The notes beneath the pieces are model-generated. The model had not been told where the DNA came from. It saw only the letters and a list, made by a program, of their open reading frames with translations, and ran no database searches. Positions 15,621 through 24,274 of a DNA stretch of 38,217 bases are shown here, in pieces; within the stretch, counting starts at the first letter, position 1; each line of letters opens with the position of its first letter. The DNA is taken from the NCBI GenBank assembly GCA_023435925.1, contig JAEZLF010000170.1:1-38217 (forward strand), written 5' to 3'. Made by a program: the position numbers and the translations under genes. The stretch comes from Bacillota bacterium. Lineage in GTDB: Bacteria > Bacillota > Clostridia > Acetivibrionales > DTU013.

Positions 15621-15747
15621 AACGAGGCTGATCGCAAACTACTTTTGCTGCTCGCCCATACATCCGGGGCGGGAGATATGTGCTCGCTACTGAAAACCAA
15701 ATCGGTACCCGCCATATATAGAAGTGGGGGACATCTATCGCCTCGTT
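15621..15747 (+). ncRNA. Candidate structured RNA leader of the URO-D-fold gene
   Basis: AACGAGGC-T-GAT (15621-15632) pairs with ATC-GCCTCGTT (15737-15747) to give an 11-bp closing helix with one bulge. Inside are GCAAA/TTTGC (15634-15648), CGCCC/GGGCG (15653-15671) and an alternative GGCGGG (15668-15673) / CCCGCC (15708-15713) pairing. It stops 14 nt before the AGGAGG of the next gene. The layout is like a riboswitch aptamer or dispersed structured repeat. I do not recognise a known class; the conserved cobalamin-box sequence is not seen. The frames across it look non-coding. Confidence 0.4.
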
Positions 15748-15775
15748 ACAAAATTGAAAACAGGAGGGCAAAATC

Positions 15776-16897
15776 ATGGCCATTAAACCTTGTAGAGAAA
15801 AGTGGAAGGGTACGATGACAGACCGGGAAAGATTTATTAATCAAATGCATTATAAGCCAGTCGACCGTAGCTTTAACATGGAGTTTGGCTATTGGGAGGA
15901 AAACTATAGGGAATGGGACATCTTCACGGAAAATGGTATCACCACGGAAGAAGAAGCAAATGTGTTTTTCAACTTTGACAGGATCGAATGTATCCGTGGA
16001 AACACCTGGATGTGCCCACCTTTCACAGAAACAATCGTCGATGAAACAGCAACTACGAGAATCCTGATCAATGGTGACGGTCTGCTGGCCGAGGTACCTA
16101 AGGACAAGCATGATACCATTCCCCACTTTATGAAAGCAACGATTGTTACCCCTGAAGATTGGGAAAAATGTAAGGAGGAGAGGTTCATATCCGGTGAACC
16201 ACGGAGAAAAGTTGATATTGCTGCACTCAAGGTACTTCATCCGGACAACCGTGATTATCCGCTGGGAGTGGACTGCGGATCCATGATAGGCAAAGTCCGT
16301 GATATGCTCACCTTTGAAGGCTTGGCATACGCTTGCTATGATTACCCTGAAATGGTTGAAGATATGGTTGAGACCTGCTGTATACTCGTAGAAGAGTTTC
16401 TCGACCAGGTACTGCCTCATTTTACTTTTGACTATGCTTCCGGCTGGGAGGATATCTGTTTTAAAAATGGGCCTATCGTCTCAGTCAGCTTTTTCAAAGA
16501 AATCGTCATGCCCCGATATAAGAGAATCAGCAAAAAGCTTGCTGCTCATGGCATCGACATTTGGTATACAGACTGTGACGGTGATGTCCGTCCGATTCTC
16601 CCATATTTTCTCGAAGGCGGGATAAACAGCCTGTTTCCTTTTGAGGTCAATGGCTGTGCACATCCCGGAGAATTGCTCAATAAGTATAGCGGTCAGCTCC
16701 GGATCATGGGCGGCGTTGATAAAATTCAGCTTAAAGCGGGAAAGAAGGCCATCGACGCTTATCTGCAAAGTCTTGTACCACTCGTTCAGCGCGGAGGCTA
16801 TATACCATTCTGCGACCACCGTTGCCCACCTGATGTCAGCACTGAAAATTATCTGTATTATCTGGATAAAAAAGAAGAATTGTTTGGGATGAAATAA
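15776..16897 (+). CDS. Uroporphyrinogen decarboxylase-fold protein (MtaA/CmuA-like methyltransferase group)
   Basis: A 373-aa URO-D-superfamily protein. Typical features are the opening TDRERFINQMHYKPVDR, then MEFGYWEENYREW, the central ASGWEDICFKNGPIVS, IDIWYTDCDGDVRPILPYFLEGGINSLFPFE, LRIMGGVDKIQL, and the closing GGYIPFCDHRCPPDVS. The His-x-n-Cys near the end and the Cys in CDGDV could bind zinc, as in corrinoid methyltransferases. AGGAGG precedes ATG 15776 at 9 nt. True HemE proteins are shorter at the N-terminus and sit with heme genes; none are present, so methyl transfer in catabolism is more likely. The adjacent AraC regulator supports inducible catabolism. No corrinoid protein gene is adjacent. 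Confidence 0.82.
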   Translation: MAIKPCREKWKGTMTDRERFINQMHYKPVDRSFNMEFGYWEENYREWDIFTENGITTEEEANVFFNFDRIECIRGNTWMCPPFTETIVDETATTRILINGDGLLAEVPKDKHDTIPHFMKATIVTPEDWEKCKEERFISGEPRRKVDIAALKVLHPDNRDYPLGVDCGSMIGKVRDMLTFEGLAYACYDYPEMVEDMVETCCILVEEFLDQVLPHFTFDYASGWEDICFKNGPIVSVSFFKEIVMPRYKRISKKLAAHGIDIWYTDCDGDVRPILPYFLEGGINSLFPFEVNGCAHPGELLNKYSGQLRIMGGVDKIQLKAGKKAIDAYLQSLVPLVQRGGYIPFCDHRCPPDVSTENYLYYLDKKEELFGMK

Positions 16898-16969
16898 AAG
16901 TAGAAGTAGAAGTAAATTAAACATTCAACGCCGGTATCATCGGATGCACAAATATGCACAGAAAAATTT

Positions 16970-17005
16970 AAGGCCTCTGCATTTAAGCAGAAGCCTTATT
17001 TTTTG
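16970..17005 (+). terminator. Rho-independent terminator after the URO-D-fold gene
   Basis: AAGGCCTCTGC (16970-16980), a 6-nt loop and GCAGAAGCCTT (16987-16997) form a stem with one mismatch, followed by ATTTTTTG. Confidence 0.85.
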
Positions 17006-17108
17006 TCTCTTTGTATTCCCTTTGCAGTCATTTTGCAGCAACTTTATTACTACTATGCAGCTTCTTTGTAGCTGTTTTGAAATCTCTTTGCTGCCCGGTC
17101 TTTCTGTT

Positions 17109-18038
17109 TTACGCCTTGCCGTCGCATCCCAGTACGTTTATCAGCTTGTTCTTCACAAGATCCTTTATGGCCTCTCTTGCAGGCTTGAGATACTGTCTCG
17201 GGTCGAAATGATCCGGATGCTCTGCAAAATACTCTCTTACAGTAGCCGTCATGGCAAGTCTGAGGTCGGAGTCGATATTGATCTTACATACAGCTGATCT
17301 TGCAGCCTGTCTCAGCATTTCTTCAGGCACACCTCTGGCTCCCGGCATATTTCCGCCGTATTTGTTGATTTTATCAACGAGCTCAGGAATAACGGAGGAT
17401 GCACCATGAAGAACAATTGGGAATCCGGGAAGTCTCTTGGAAACTTCATCCAGAATATCGAATCTCAACTTCGGTTCACCTTTGAATTTAAATGCACCAT
17501 GACTTGTTCCGATTGCGATTGCCAGTGAATCAACACCAGTCTTGCTGACAAATTCTTCTACTTCTTCAGGTCTTGTATAGGATGAATCTTCTTCTGATAC
17601 TTTGACATCGTCCTCTACGCCTGCCAGTCTGCCAAGCTCACCTTCAACTACAACGCCATGAGCGTGAGCATATTCAACGACCTGTTTTGTCAATTTGATG
17701 TTGTCCTCAAAGGAATGATGGGAACCATCGATCATAACAGATGTAAATCCGCCGTCTATGCAGGATTTGCAAAGTTCAAACGTATCCCCGTGATCAAGGT
17801 GGAGACAGATTGGCAGACCTGTTTCAATAACAGCTGCTTCAACCAGCTTCATCAGGTATGTGTGATTGGCGTATTTCCTTGCGCCGGATGATACCTGCAG
17901 AATCAGCGGTGCATTCACTTCCTTTGCAGCCTCTGTAATACCTTGCACGATTTCCATGTTGTTTACATTGAAAGCGCCGATAGCATAACCGCCTTCGTAA
18001 GCTTTTTTAAACATTTCAGCAGAAGTAACCAATGCCAT
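17109..18038 (-). CDS. fba: Fructose-1,6-bisphosphate aldolase, class II
   Basis: A 309-aa zinc-dependent aldolase that cleaves fructose-1,6-bisphosphate in glycolysis. Zn-ligand and active-site motifs are visible: LHLDHGDTFELC (about 80-91), SVMIDGSHHSFEDNI, EGELGRLAGVEDDV, AIGTSHGAFKF and VLHGASSVIPE (about 208-218), and INIDSDLRLAMT near the C-terminus. Length is typical. AAGGAG precedes the ATG. It is transcribed divergently from PPi-phosphofructokinase across a 347-bp region that holds promoters for both, so two consecutive glycolytic steps share one regulatory region. Confidence 0.96.
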   Translation of the reverse strand: MALVTSAEMFKKAYEGGYAIGAFNVNNMEIVQGITEAAKEVNAPLILQVSSGARKYANHTYLMKLVEAAVIETGLPICLHLDHGDTFELCKSCIDGGFTSVMIDGSHHSFEDNIKLTKQVVEYAHAHGVVVEGELGRLAGVEDDVKVSEEDSSYTRPEEVEEFVSKTGVDSLAIAIGTSHGAFKFKGEPKLRFDILDEVSKRLPGFPIVLHGASSVIPELVDKINKYGGNMPGARGVPEEMLRQAARSAVCKINIDSDLRLAMTATVREYFAEHPDHFDPRQYLKPAREAIKDLVKNKLINVLGCDGKA

Positions 18039-18118
18039 AAAAACAACTCCTTTATTTTATATTATTTAATATTGCAAAACATTGATAGATTATGTATTGT
18101 TACAAAATTATCATATTA

Positions 18119-18146
18119 ATTTTACCAGATTTGAACTTAAAATCAA
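18119..18146 (-). promoter_or_regulatory. Promoter of the aldolase gene
   Basis: On the minus strand TTGATT (18146-18141) and TAAAAT (18124-18119) are separated by 16 bp, about 80 bp before the ATG. Confidence 0.55.
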
Positions 18147-18262
18147 GTGATATTTCGCCACATATTATATTCATCGCAAACCATTGGAGATTAAATCCCT
18201 GCAGTCACTTACTTTACGCTAACATCATGATCACTTATGTGTTAAAAAAATATCGATGTGCA

Positions 18263-18291
18263 TTGATTTTTGGCAGGGCTTGTGTTATATT
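18263..18291 (+). promoter_or_regulatory. Promoter of the PPi-phosphofructokinase gene
   Basis: TTGATT (18263-18268), 17 bp, TATATT (18286-18291), with TGTG just before the -10 box. A second candidate, TTGACA (18297-18302) with GATATT (18320-18325) at 17 bp, lies immediately downstream, so tandem promoters are possible. Confidence 0.6.
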
Positions 18292-18385
18292 TTATTTTGA
18301 CATATAAGGTACATTTTGCGATATTATCATTTTGAATAGCACAATATAATGTTACATCGCACAAACATAATCAGGAGGTAAAAGA

Positions 18386-19633
18386 ATGGGAGAATTAAAA
18401 GGTGCAGCAATTTTCGGACAGTCCGGCGGACCGACATCAGTTATTAACGCCAGTGCCGCAGGTGTATTTCAAGAGGCGCTGAAGCAAGGTGCCATCACAG
18501 CAGTTTATGGCGCAGCGCATGGTATTAAAGGAATACTTGACGAAAAATTCTATGATATGAGTAAGGAAGATTCCTACGAGCTAGATCTAATGAAGACTAC
18601 TCCTTCCTCAGCTCTCGGCTCCGTCCGTTACAAGCTGAAGAGTGCGCAAGACGATGACACCGATTATAAGAGACTGCTGGAAGTATTCAAGAAATATGAT
18701 ATCCGGTATTTCTTTTACAATGGCGGCAATGACTCCATGGATACCTGCAACAAAATCAGTAAATACATGCAGCAGTCAGGCTACGAATGCAGAGTCATGG
18801 GCGTTCCAAAGACAATTGACAATGATCTCTGGGGTACTGATCACTGCCCGGGTTACGGAAGTGCAGCAAAATACATTGCCACTTCGACAATGGAAGTTTA
18901 CCACGATGCAAGAGTATATGACAAAGGCATGATTACCGTTCTCGAGATCATGGGCAGAAATGCAGGCTGGCTTACTGCCTCCGCTGCTCTCGCTTCCTAT
19001 ATGGGACACGGACCGGATTTAATTTACCTGCCAGAAATTCCATTTGATGTGGATAAGTTTATTGCAGAAACAATTGAGATCTACAAGAAACAGAATAATG
19101 TCATTATTGCCGTTTCTGAGGGTATCAGGGACAAGGATGGTAAATACATTTCCGAGTACGGCTCCGACCTGGCTCAGAGCAAGGATGCTTTCGGTCATGC
19201 TCAATTAGGCGGTCTGGCATCTACTCTTGCCAACATCCTCAAGGAAAAAACCGGTGCAAAGGTAAGAGGTATTGAATTCAGCCTGTTGCAAAGGTGTGCT
19301 TCCCATTTAGGCTCCCTTACAGATGTAAACGAAGCGTATTTGGCGGGTCAGATGGCAGTCCGTTATGCTGTTGAAGGAAAGACGGATTACATGGTAGGCT
19401 TTGAAAGAGCTGAAGGCCCCGAATACAAATGCAATATTAAGCTGATCAACCTTACGGATGTTGCTAATACCGAAAAGAAAATTCCAAGGGAATGGATCAA
19501 CGAAGCAGGCAACGGCTTGAAGGAAGAGTTCATCCAATATGCTCTGCCTCTCATTCAGGGCGAATCAAAACCGCCGCTTGAAAAGGGTCTGCCCAGGTTT
19601 ACAAAGCTTAAAAAAGTGCTTGCAACCAAGTAA
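18386..19633 (+). CDS. pfp: 6-phosphofructokinase, pyrophosphate-dependent type
   Basis: A 415-aa cytosolic PFK that converts fructose-6-phosphate to the 1,6-bisphosphate. N-terminal FGQSGGPTSVINAS is the phosphate-donor loop. The donor-selectivity positions read GGNDSMDT (about 117-124), with Asp where ATP enzymes have Gly (GGDGS), and PKTIDNDL, with Lys where ATP enzymes often have Gly. Both point to pyrophosphate rather than ATP. Further motifs are EIMGRNAGWL and ISEYGSDLAQSKD. AGGAGG lies 7-8 nt before the ATG. PPi dependence makes glycolysis cheaper and reversible, as known for cellulolytic clostridia. The divergent fba catalyses the next step. Confidence 0.93.
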   Translation: MGELKGAAIFGQSGGPTSVINASAAGVFQEALKQGAITAVYGAAHGIKGILDEKFYDMSKEDSYELDLMKTTPSSALGSVRYKLKSAQDDDTDYKRLLEVFKKYDIRYFFYNGGNDSMDTCNKISKYMQQSGYECRVMGVPKTIDNDLWGTDHCPGYGSAAKYIATSTMEVYHDARVYDKGMITVLEIMGRNAGWLTASAALASYMGHGPDLIYLPEIPFDVDKFIAETIEIYKKQNNVIIAVSEGIRDKDGKYISEYGSDLAQSKDAFGHAQLGGLASTLANILKEKTGAKVRGIEFSLLQRCASHLGSLTDVNEAYLAGQMAVRYAVEGKTDYMVGFERAEGPEYKCNIKLINLTDVANTEKKIPREWINEAGNGLKEEFIQYALPLIQGESKPPLEKGLPRFTKLKKVLATK

Positions 19634-19693
19634 CACGATTCGTTCAGGTAACTTTAACCAACCACTACTATAGTCGAACGAAACAGATTACAG

Positions 19694-19758
19694 AGACATT
19701 CTTCGCTCTGGTGCGCAAATCCTTGAGACTTGTGTACCAGAGAGAGAATGTCTTTTCA
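19694..19758 (+). terminator. Rho-independent terminator after pfp
   Basis: AGACATTCT (19694-19702) pairs with AGAATGTCT (19745-19753), and an inner CTCTGGT (19706-19712) pairs with ACCAGAG (19736-19742). The stem is followed by TTTTCATTTTA. Confidence 0.85.
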
Positions 19759-19760
19759 TT

Positions 19761-20339
19761 TTACCTTTTGATGTTTTTCTTTTTTGCCACGGAATATCCG
19801 AAGAAGCCAAGTTCTTTGCCAAGGGTCCAGTACTTGCCGTGGGAGTAGCAAATGAGGCCTGCTTTGTCCAGCATCAGCTTCCCCTTTTCATCCAGAAATC
19901 CATCTTCTACATTGATGGCAACAATCTCAGCAATAAACATATCATGGCTGCCCAGTTCAATCGTGTTTTTCACAACACATTCCAATGAAACCGGACTCTC
20001 TTTTATGATGGGAACATCAATCACTGAGGCTTTTTCCGGAGTTAAACCGGCAGCAATAAATTTATCAATGTCCCTTCCTGATTTGACACCGCAAAAATCT
20101 GTTGCAAAAGCAAGCTTCGCGGTTGTCAGATTTACGGCAAACTGCCCCTTGTCTTTGATTAATCCGTAGGAGTACCGTTCCCTGCGAACAGAAATAGAAA
20201 GCATCGGCGGTTCGGAATTGATGGTTCCCGCCCACGCAAGTGTTATAATATTTGCCTTGCCTTCTGCATCTGCAGAGGTCACCATCACTACAGGTACTGG
20301 ATTAAGTAAGGTAGATGGTTTCCAAATTTGTTTTGCCAT
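19761..20339 (-). CDS. Flavin reductase-like, FMN-binding (flavoredoxin-type) protein
   Basis: A 192-aa protein with the flavin-reductase-like split-barrel domain: KPSTLLNPVPVVMVTSAD at the start, then the FMN-phosphate region NIITLAWAGTINSEPPMLSISVRRERYSY, FAVNLTT, and LECVVKNTIELGSHDMFIAEI. Members use NAD(P)H or ferredoxin-level electrons to reduce flavin, or act as one-electron carriers. ATG 20339 is chosen because AGGAGG is 9 nt upstream; the in-frame ATG 20345 would be only 3 nt from it. It stands alone between the PFK terminator and the ABC genes. The physiological partner cannot be told from the sequence. Confidence 0.85.
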   Translation of the reverse strand: MAKQIWKPSTLLNPVPVVMVTSADAEGKANIITLAWAGTINSEPPMLSISVRRERYSYGLIKDKGQFAVNLTTAKLAFATDFCGVKSGRDIDKFIAAGLTPEKASVIDVPIIKESPVSLECVVKNTIELGSHDMFIAEIVAINVEDGFLDEKGKLMLDKAGLICYSHGKYWTLGKELGFFGYSVAKKKNIKR

Positions 20340-20388
20340 TTTCATTTACCTCCTAGTGTTTTGTAACACTTCATTCTTTTTGTTCTCA

Positions 20389-22071
20389 CTATGCTTCAAG
20401 CTCTCTGTATTTTCGTTTAGCCACAGCATATAATGCAAGAATGGAAAGCACTCCAAGTATGACAGACACCACACCTAATGCCGAAAAAACCAGCCACATG
20501 GGTAGCTTCAGTATTAGCATAACAAATGTTACAGCGCCCAAAATAGCCAGTACCAACATCGACAACAGCATACCCATAACACTGTTCATATTCTGTTTCA
20601 TAGCCTCCTGCTCGCTGTTCCACACAAGCTTGGGATGAAAAACATCCAGCATCAAGCTCAGGGCGACCATTGGAACTGCTCCAAGTAAAGCGACTAACCC
20701 GGTGCATAGTATCCATATCGGAGAGACCTTTACAAAGACCCACATAAGAATGGCAGTTACAATAATACCACCTGCTGAGACGAAATAACTCAGAAGCAGC
20801 TTTGCGGTGACCTGCTGCTGTGCGGATACCGGTATCATTTTAGTGATCCAGAAGTTTTTCCCTTCCCTTGAGAGAGAAGTCGAGGCAACCATATTCATTC
20901 CCGCAGTAAACAGCATAAGGGCCAACCCGCCAAGAAGCACATAGTCTATCATTTCAGGCTTATTTATTATATCGAATAGCTGCGCTGCTTCCTCATCGCT
21001 CCCTTTGGCAAAGAACATAACAAACATAATGAGAGGCCCGATAATTGCCCCTATCAAGCCGTTTAAAGCATATACAGGCGTTCTGAACAACAGCTTCCAT
21101 TCCCTTTTCATCATTGCAGTTATAGAACCGGAAGTTCTTCCATATTGCTTATCCATTTGCACGCCGGACATAGCTTTCTTCTTTCCTGTAACTTCCTGTC
21201 CTGCAAGCAGTGCTTTATAAAACACTCTGTTCGACAGCCATAGAAGCAATAAAAACAGCAGAACACTCACGAAAAGGAATAGCATTATATATCCTAATCC
21301 CATCATGCCATGAACCGACAAACCCCTCGTTGCCCATATGCTTGGCGGAAACCGGCTTCCAATCAACTCAATAAGGCCGGACTTACTTGCAATCAGATTT
21401 TTAATATAATCAGGATCACCGACCCCGGCCATATTCTGGGCAAACATATTGACACCTATGCCAAGTGCAATAGCAGCTAATCCTCCGATCACTGCAAGCA
21501 GATCCTTATATCTTCTGAAATTCACAAATCTCATTAGAATCATAATAACAAGGGCAGCTGCAGCAAGAGGTATTACCGGTGCCGCAAGGGTGAGCAGCAA
21601 GCCTTTGAGCCAATATCCCAAACCCTGACCGCTACCCACTCCATATATAATCAACGGTGGCAGTAGTATTGGCAGCGCAGTGATATATTCATTGATCATG
21701 ATTACCACAAACTTACCGCCAACTACCTCATATGGTTTGAGTGGAAGAGGTATGAGGGATTCGATATCCTGTGAAAAATAAAAAGTGCCCATTATATAAA
21801 ACATACCAAAGAACAGTATGGTCAGCTGAGCGAAAAGGAAGGATACTGTCAGAATGATTTCAGGCTGATCCAGTGCTGCACCGGCTGCAAATACACCTAT
21901 CATCATCAGCGTATACATCACTAATAGCGGCAAAAGTGAGAGAGGAATCACTACAGCTATAAGAATAGGTTCCCAAAGCTTTTTCTTTTCCCGCGTAAAG
22001 CGGTATTTCAATGCAGAAATACCATAATTGACATTCAACTGCATTTTCACAAAGGATGCAAATGGCTTCAT
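20389..22071 (-). CDS. ABC transporter permease (large ABC-2-like exporter subunit)
   Basis: A 560-aa integral membrane protein with about a dozen hydrophobic segments (for example ILIAVVIPLSLLPLLVMYTL, LTVSFLFAQLTILFFGMFYI, VIPLAAAALVIMILM, IMLFLFVSVLLFLLLLWL) and a central cytosolic loop with GRTSGSITAMMKREWKLLFRTPVY. SQDIESLIPLPLKP resembles the conserved cytosolic loop of the putative ABC exporter group. Its ATG overlaps the stop codon of the ATPase gene by 4 bp (ATGA), so the two subunits are made together. Cargo unknown. The LCP-family gene upstream in the same transcript hints at an envelope-related function. Confidence 0.87.
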   Translation of the reverse strand: MKPFASFVKMQLNVNYGISALKYRFTREKKKLWEPILIAVVIPLSLLPLLVMYTLMMIGVFAAGAALDQPEIILTVSFLFAQLTILFFGMFYIMGTFYFSQDIESLIPLPLKPYEVVGGKFVVIMINEYITALPILLPPLIIYGVGSGQGLGYWLKGLLLTLAAPVIPLAAAALVIMILMRFVNFRRYKDLLAVIGGLAAIALGIGVNMFAQNMAGVGDPDYIKNLIASKSGLIELIGSRFPPSIWATRGLSVHGMMGLGYIMLFLFVSVLLFLLLLWLSNRVFYKALLAGQEVTGKKKAMSGVQMDKQYGRTSGSITAMMKREWKLLFRTPVYALNGLIGAIIGPLIMFVMFFAKGSDEEAAQLFDIINKPEMIDYVLLGGLALMLFTAGMNMVASTSLSREGKNFWITKMIPVSAQQQVTAKLLLSYFVSAGGIIVTAILMWVFVKVSPIWILCTGLVALLGAVPMVALSLMLDVFHPKLVWNSEQEAMKQNMNSVMGMLLSMLVLAILGAVTFVMLILKLPMWLVFSALGVVSVILGVLSILALYAVAKRKYRELEA

Positions 22072-22790
22072 TCTTCAGTCAACTCCAGAAAAATATTTTC
22101 GAGGGACTCTTTATGATCACCCTGCCTGAGTTCATCCATTGCTCCGCTTGCAATCAATTTTCCCCTGTGTATGATGCCGATCCGATCGCAAAGCTTTTCA
22201 GCAACCTCGAGTATATGTGTGGAGAAAAATACCGTATTCCCTCTGTCACAATGCTCTCTCATCTGTTCCTTCAGGAGGTGCGCCGATTTCGGATCCAGAC
22301 CCACCATCGGTTCATCCAGTATCCAGACTGCCGGCTCATGTATCAATGCACCTGTTAATGCAATTTTCTGTTTCATTCCGTGGGAATAACTTTTGATCAG
22401 ATCTGGTGCAGCATCTTTGAGGTCAAACATTTCAAGATAATGCCCGATCCTTTGTCTGCGCAAGTCAGCGGGAACCTGATAGACATCTGCCATAAAGTTG
22501 AGATATTCAGTGCCTGTGAGTCTGTCATACAAATTCGGATTGTCGGGCACATACCCGATTTTCTTCTTCGCTTCTATGGGGTTTTTGCCAATGTCAGTGC
22601 CATCAATGAGGACACTGCCCTCGTCCGGATTAAGAAGACCGATGATCATCTTGATTGTGGTAGTCTTGCCTGCGCCATTGGGCCCTAAGAACCCAAATAT
22701 TTCGCCCTTGCGGACCTTCAGGCTCAGATTATCTACTGCCTTTATGGAACCCTTGTTATAACTTTTCGATATGCTTTGTATGTCAACCAT
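22068..22790 (-). CDS. ABC transporter ATP-binding protein
   Basis: A 240-aa nucleotide-binding subunit. Walker A GPNGAGKTTTIK (about 36-47), Q-loop region IGYVPDNPNLYDRLTG, signature YSHGMKQKIALTGAL (the usual SGG replaced by SHG), Walker B VWILDEPMVGLD and the switch-His segment TVFFSTHILE are all present. The C-terminal domain is short. GGAGGG precedes the ATG. It begins 26 bp after the LCP gene and overlaps the permease by 4 bp, forming one operon that powers export of an unknown substrate. Confidence 0.95.
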   Translation of the reverse strand: MVDIQSISKSYNKGSIKAVDNLSLKVRKGEIFGFLGPNGAGKTTTIKMIIGLLNPDEGSVLIDGTDIGKNPIEAKKKIGYVPDNPNLYDRLTGTEYLNFMADVYQVPADLRRQRIGHYLEMFDLKDAAPDLIKSYSHGMKQKIALTGALIHEPAVWILDEPMVGLDPKSAHLLKEQMREHCDRGNTVFFSTHILEVAEKLCDRIGIIHRGKLIASGAMDELRQGDHKESLENIFLELTEE

Positions 22791-22816
22791 TATTATCCCT
22801 CCGGTCTTTAATCGAT

Positions 22817-23872
22817 TTATTCAAATACCAGGTAGGAGGATCCGTTAATTCTTGTCATTTTCTCACTGTTTAAGTTTTCTGAATCTATTTCATATTTATC
22901 AGATATAATATTCGTTGCCATTCCTATATATGTCTGAAGTATGTCTCCAACACCGATGCTGTGCTGAACGTTTTTGCCAAGTAGTTCGATCATTCCGGGT
23001 ATTTTACCGACATTCTTAATCGTACCCTTCTGCTTGATCAGCTCCTTTAAAAAAGTAATCTGGTTCTTTTTACGACCGGTGTCGCCAACTTCAAACAGTG
23101 TTCCATCTTCCTTGTAGCCTTGTCTGAATCTCACAAAGCCTTCAGCAGCCTCCCCGTCCAGATGCTGCATTCCCTTTGGAATATGTATGGAGAGATCCTG
23201 CAGTGGATCGTCATAATTCATGTCATAGGGAACATATACATCAACGCCTCCGAGATGATTGATCAATGATTTAAAGCCCCTGATATTGATTTTCACATAA
23301 TCATCTATTTCTACACCAAATTTCTCTTTGATAACTTCGGCCAAAAAGCTTGATGGACCGGAATCAAACTTTCCTTTGTATTCCATTTTATTTCCAATAT
23401 GATGTGCGTAGTTTATTTTGTATATTCCAGGAGAATTGGCCAGCTTTATTTCCTTCAGTTTTGCCATGATCTCCTGATTGTATTCAATATAAGTGTCGCG
23501 TGGTATCATGATGATCTTTACTTTCTTGCTCTTGCTGTCTACACTGACAATCCCGATCGTATCGTAAAGGTCATTCAGCTTGTCCTCACCGATGATAAGG
23601 ATATTTCTGGAGCCTTCTTCCACAAGCTTCCCTGAATAGGGTTTTCCAACAGTAAGGGTCTTCGGCTTCTCTTCTACCTTCTCATCAGGCTGGGTTGTTT
23701 CCTGCTTCGGTTCCACCGGTTCTTTTTCTGTGCTTTCAGTTTCCAGCAGTTCCTCTGCCGGCGGTAGTTCCTTAGTCAATAGTACCCCGGTTTCACAAGC
23801 AACCATCAGGAGTATGATCCCGATTAAAGCAAAGACCCCAATCCATATAAGAATTTTCCTATTTACGCTCAT
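22817..23872 (-). CDS. LytR-CpsA-Psr (LCP) family cell-wall protein
   Basis: A 351-aa protein. It has an N-terminal membrane anchor (about residues 6-28), a long acidic Pro/Glu/Thr-rich spacer (about 35-85), and then the LCP domain with NILIIGEDKLNDLYDT, the catalytic-region IIMIPRDTYIEY (Arg and Asp for pyrophosphoryl lipid binding), KINYAHHIG and GFVRFRQGY. LCP enzymes transfer teichoic acid or other glycopolymers from lipid carriers to peptidoglycan outside the membrane. ATG 23872 is chosen for GGAGAC at 8 nt; the in-frame start at 23914 has no ribosome site. It is the first gene of an operon with the ABC pair. One unusual point is the lack of a Gly in the usual LLLGxD opening (here IIGED). 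Confidence 0.88.
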   Translation of the reverse strand: MSVNRKILIWIGVFALIGIILLMVACETGVLLTKELPPAEELLETESTEKEPVEPKQETTQPDEKVEEKPKTLTVGKPYSGKLVEEGSRNILIIGEDKLNDLYDTIGIVSVDSKSKKVKIIMIPRDTYIEYNQEIMAKLKEIKLANSPGIYKINYAHHIGNKMEYKGKFDSGPSSFLAEVIKEKFGVEIDDYVKINIRGFKSLINHLGGVDVYVPYDMNYDDPLQDLSIHIPKGMQHLDGEAAEGFVRFRQGYKEDGTLFEVGDTGRKKNQITFLKELIKQKGTIKNVGKIPGMIELLGKNVQHSIGVGDILQTYIGMATNIISDKYEIDSENLNSEKMTRINGSSYLVFE

Positions 23873-23971
23873 CTGTCTTGTCTCCTGAACATTACGTATA
23901 TTATTTACGTACACCTATATATTATAAAGCTGTTTTCATTTGTATTCAAATATAAAATGTTAATATTAAGT

Positions 23972-24209
23972 AACAGAAATGCTAACGCATTTCTGTTTTC
24001 GCTAGGGAACCCTATGGTTCCCTTCGACGGAGCTAACGCTCCTGAGCACCAAAGCGTTTTGCGAAGCAAAATCGCCTGCTCGCTCTACAGAGTCTCGCTA
24101 CCCTTAAACCGGGAAAGGGGAGTCCCCTTTCCAATCCCCACGTATAGGAAACTGAAAACATAATTTCCTATACGAAAAAGGGCTTTGGATGAAGTTCCTC
24201 TGCCCTTTT
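23972..24209. repeat. Array of consecutive hairpins in an intergenic region
   Basis: Seven stem-loops follow each other with little spacing. AACAGAAATGC-TAAC-GCATTTCTGTT is at 23972-23997 and AGGGAACC-CTAT-GGTTCCCT at 24004-24023. GGAGC-TAAC-GCTCC is at 24029-24042 and GCGTTTTGC-GAA-GCAAAATCGC, with a bulge, at about 24054-24075. GGAAAGGGG-AGT-CCCCTTTCC is at 24112-24132 and an 11-bp stem CGTATAGGAAA/TTTCCTATACG at 24141-24174. AAAAGGGC/GCCCTTTT at 24176-24209 is followed on the minus strand by TTTTTCG and probably terminates the hydrogenase operon. Two loops share TAAC in a GCTAACGC context. The rest has no evident gene; function is unknown. Confidence 0.8.
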
Positions 24210-24274
24210 CCGTTCAGACCCATATAAGTCTTAATATTTTTCTTTCGAGATACCAAAATCATTCTTGCCGGTAT

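Noticed and set aside
15621..15747. Cobalamin or T-box riboswitch
   Set aside because: Neither the B12-box sequence nor a T-box motif is present, so only a generic structured RNA is proposed.
20389..20743. Alternative frames within the ABC permease end
   Set aside because: The hydrophobic permease frame is continuous and coupled to the ATPase gene by a 4-bp overlap; the others are shadows.
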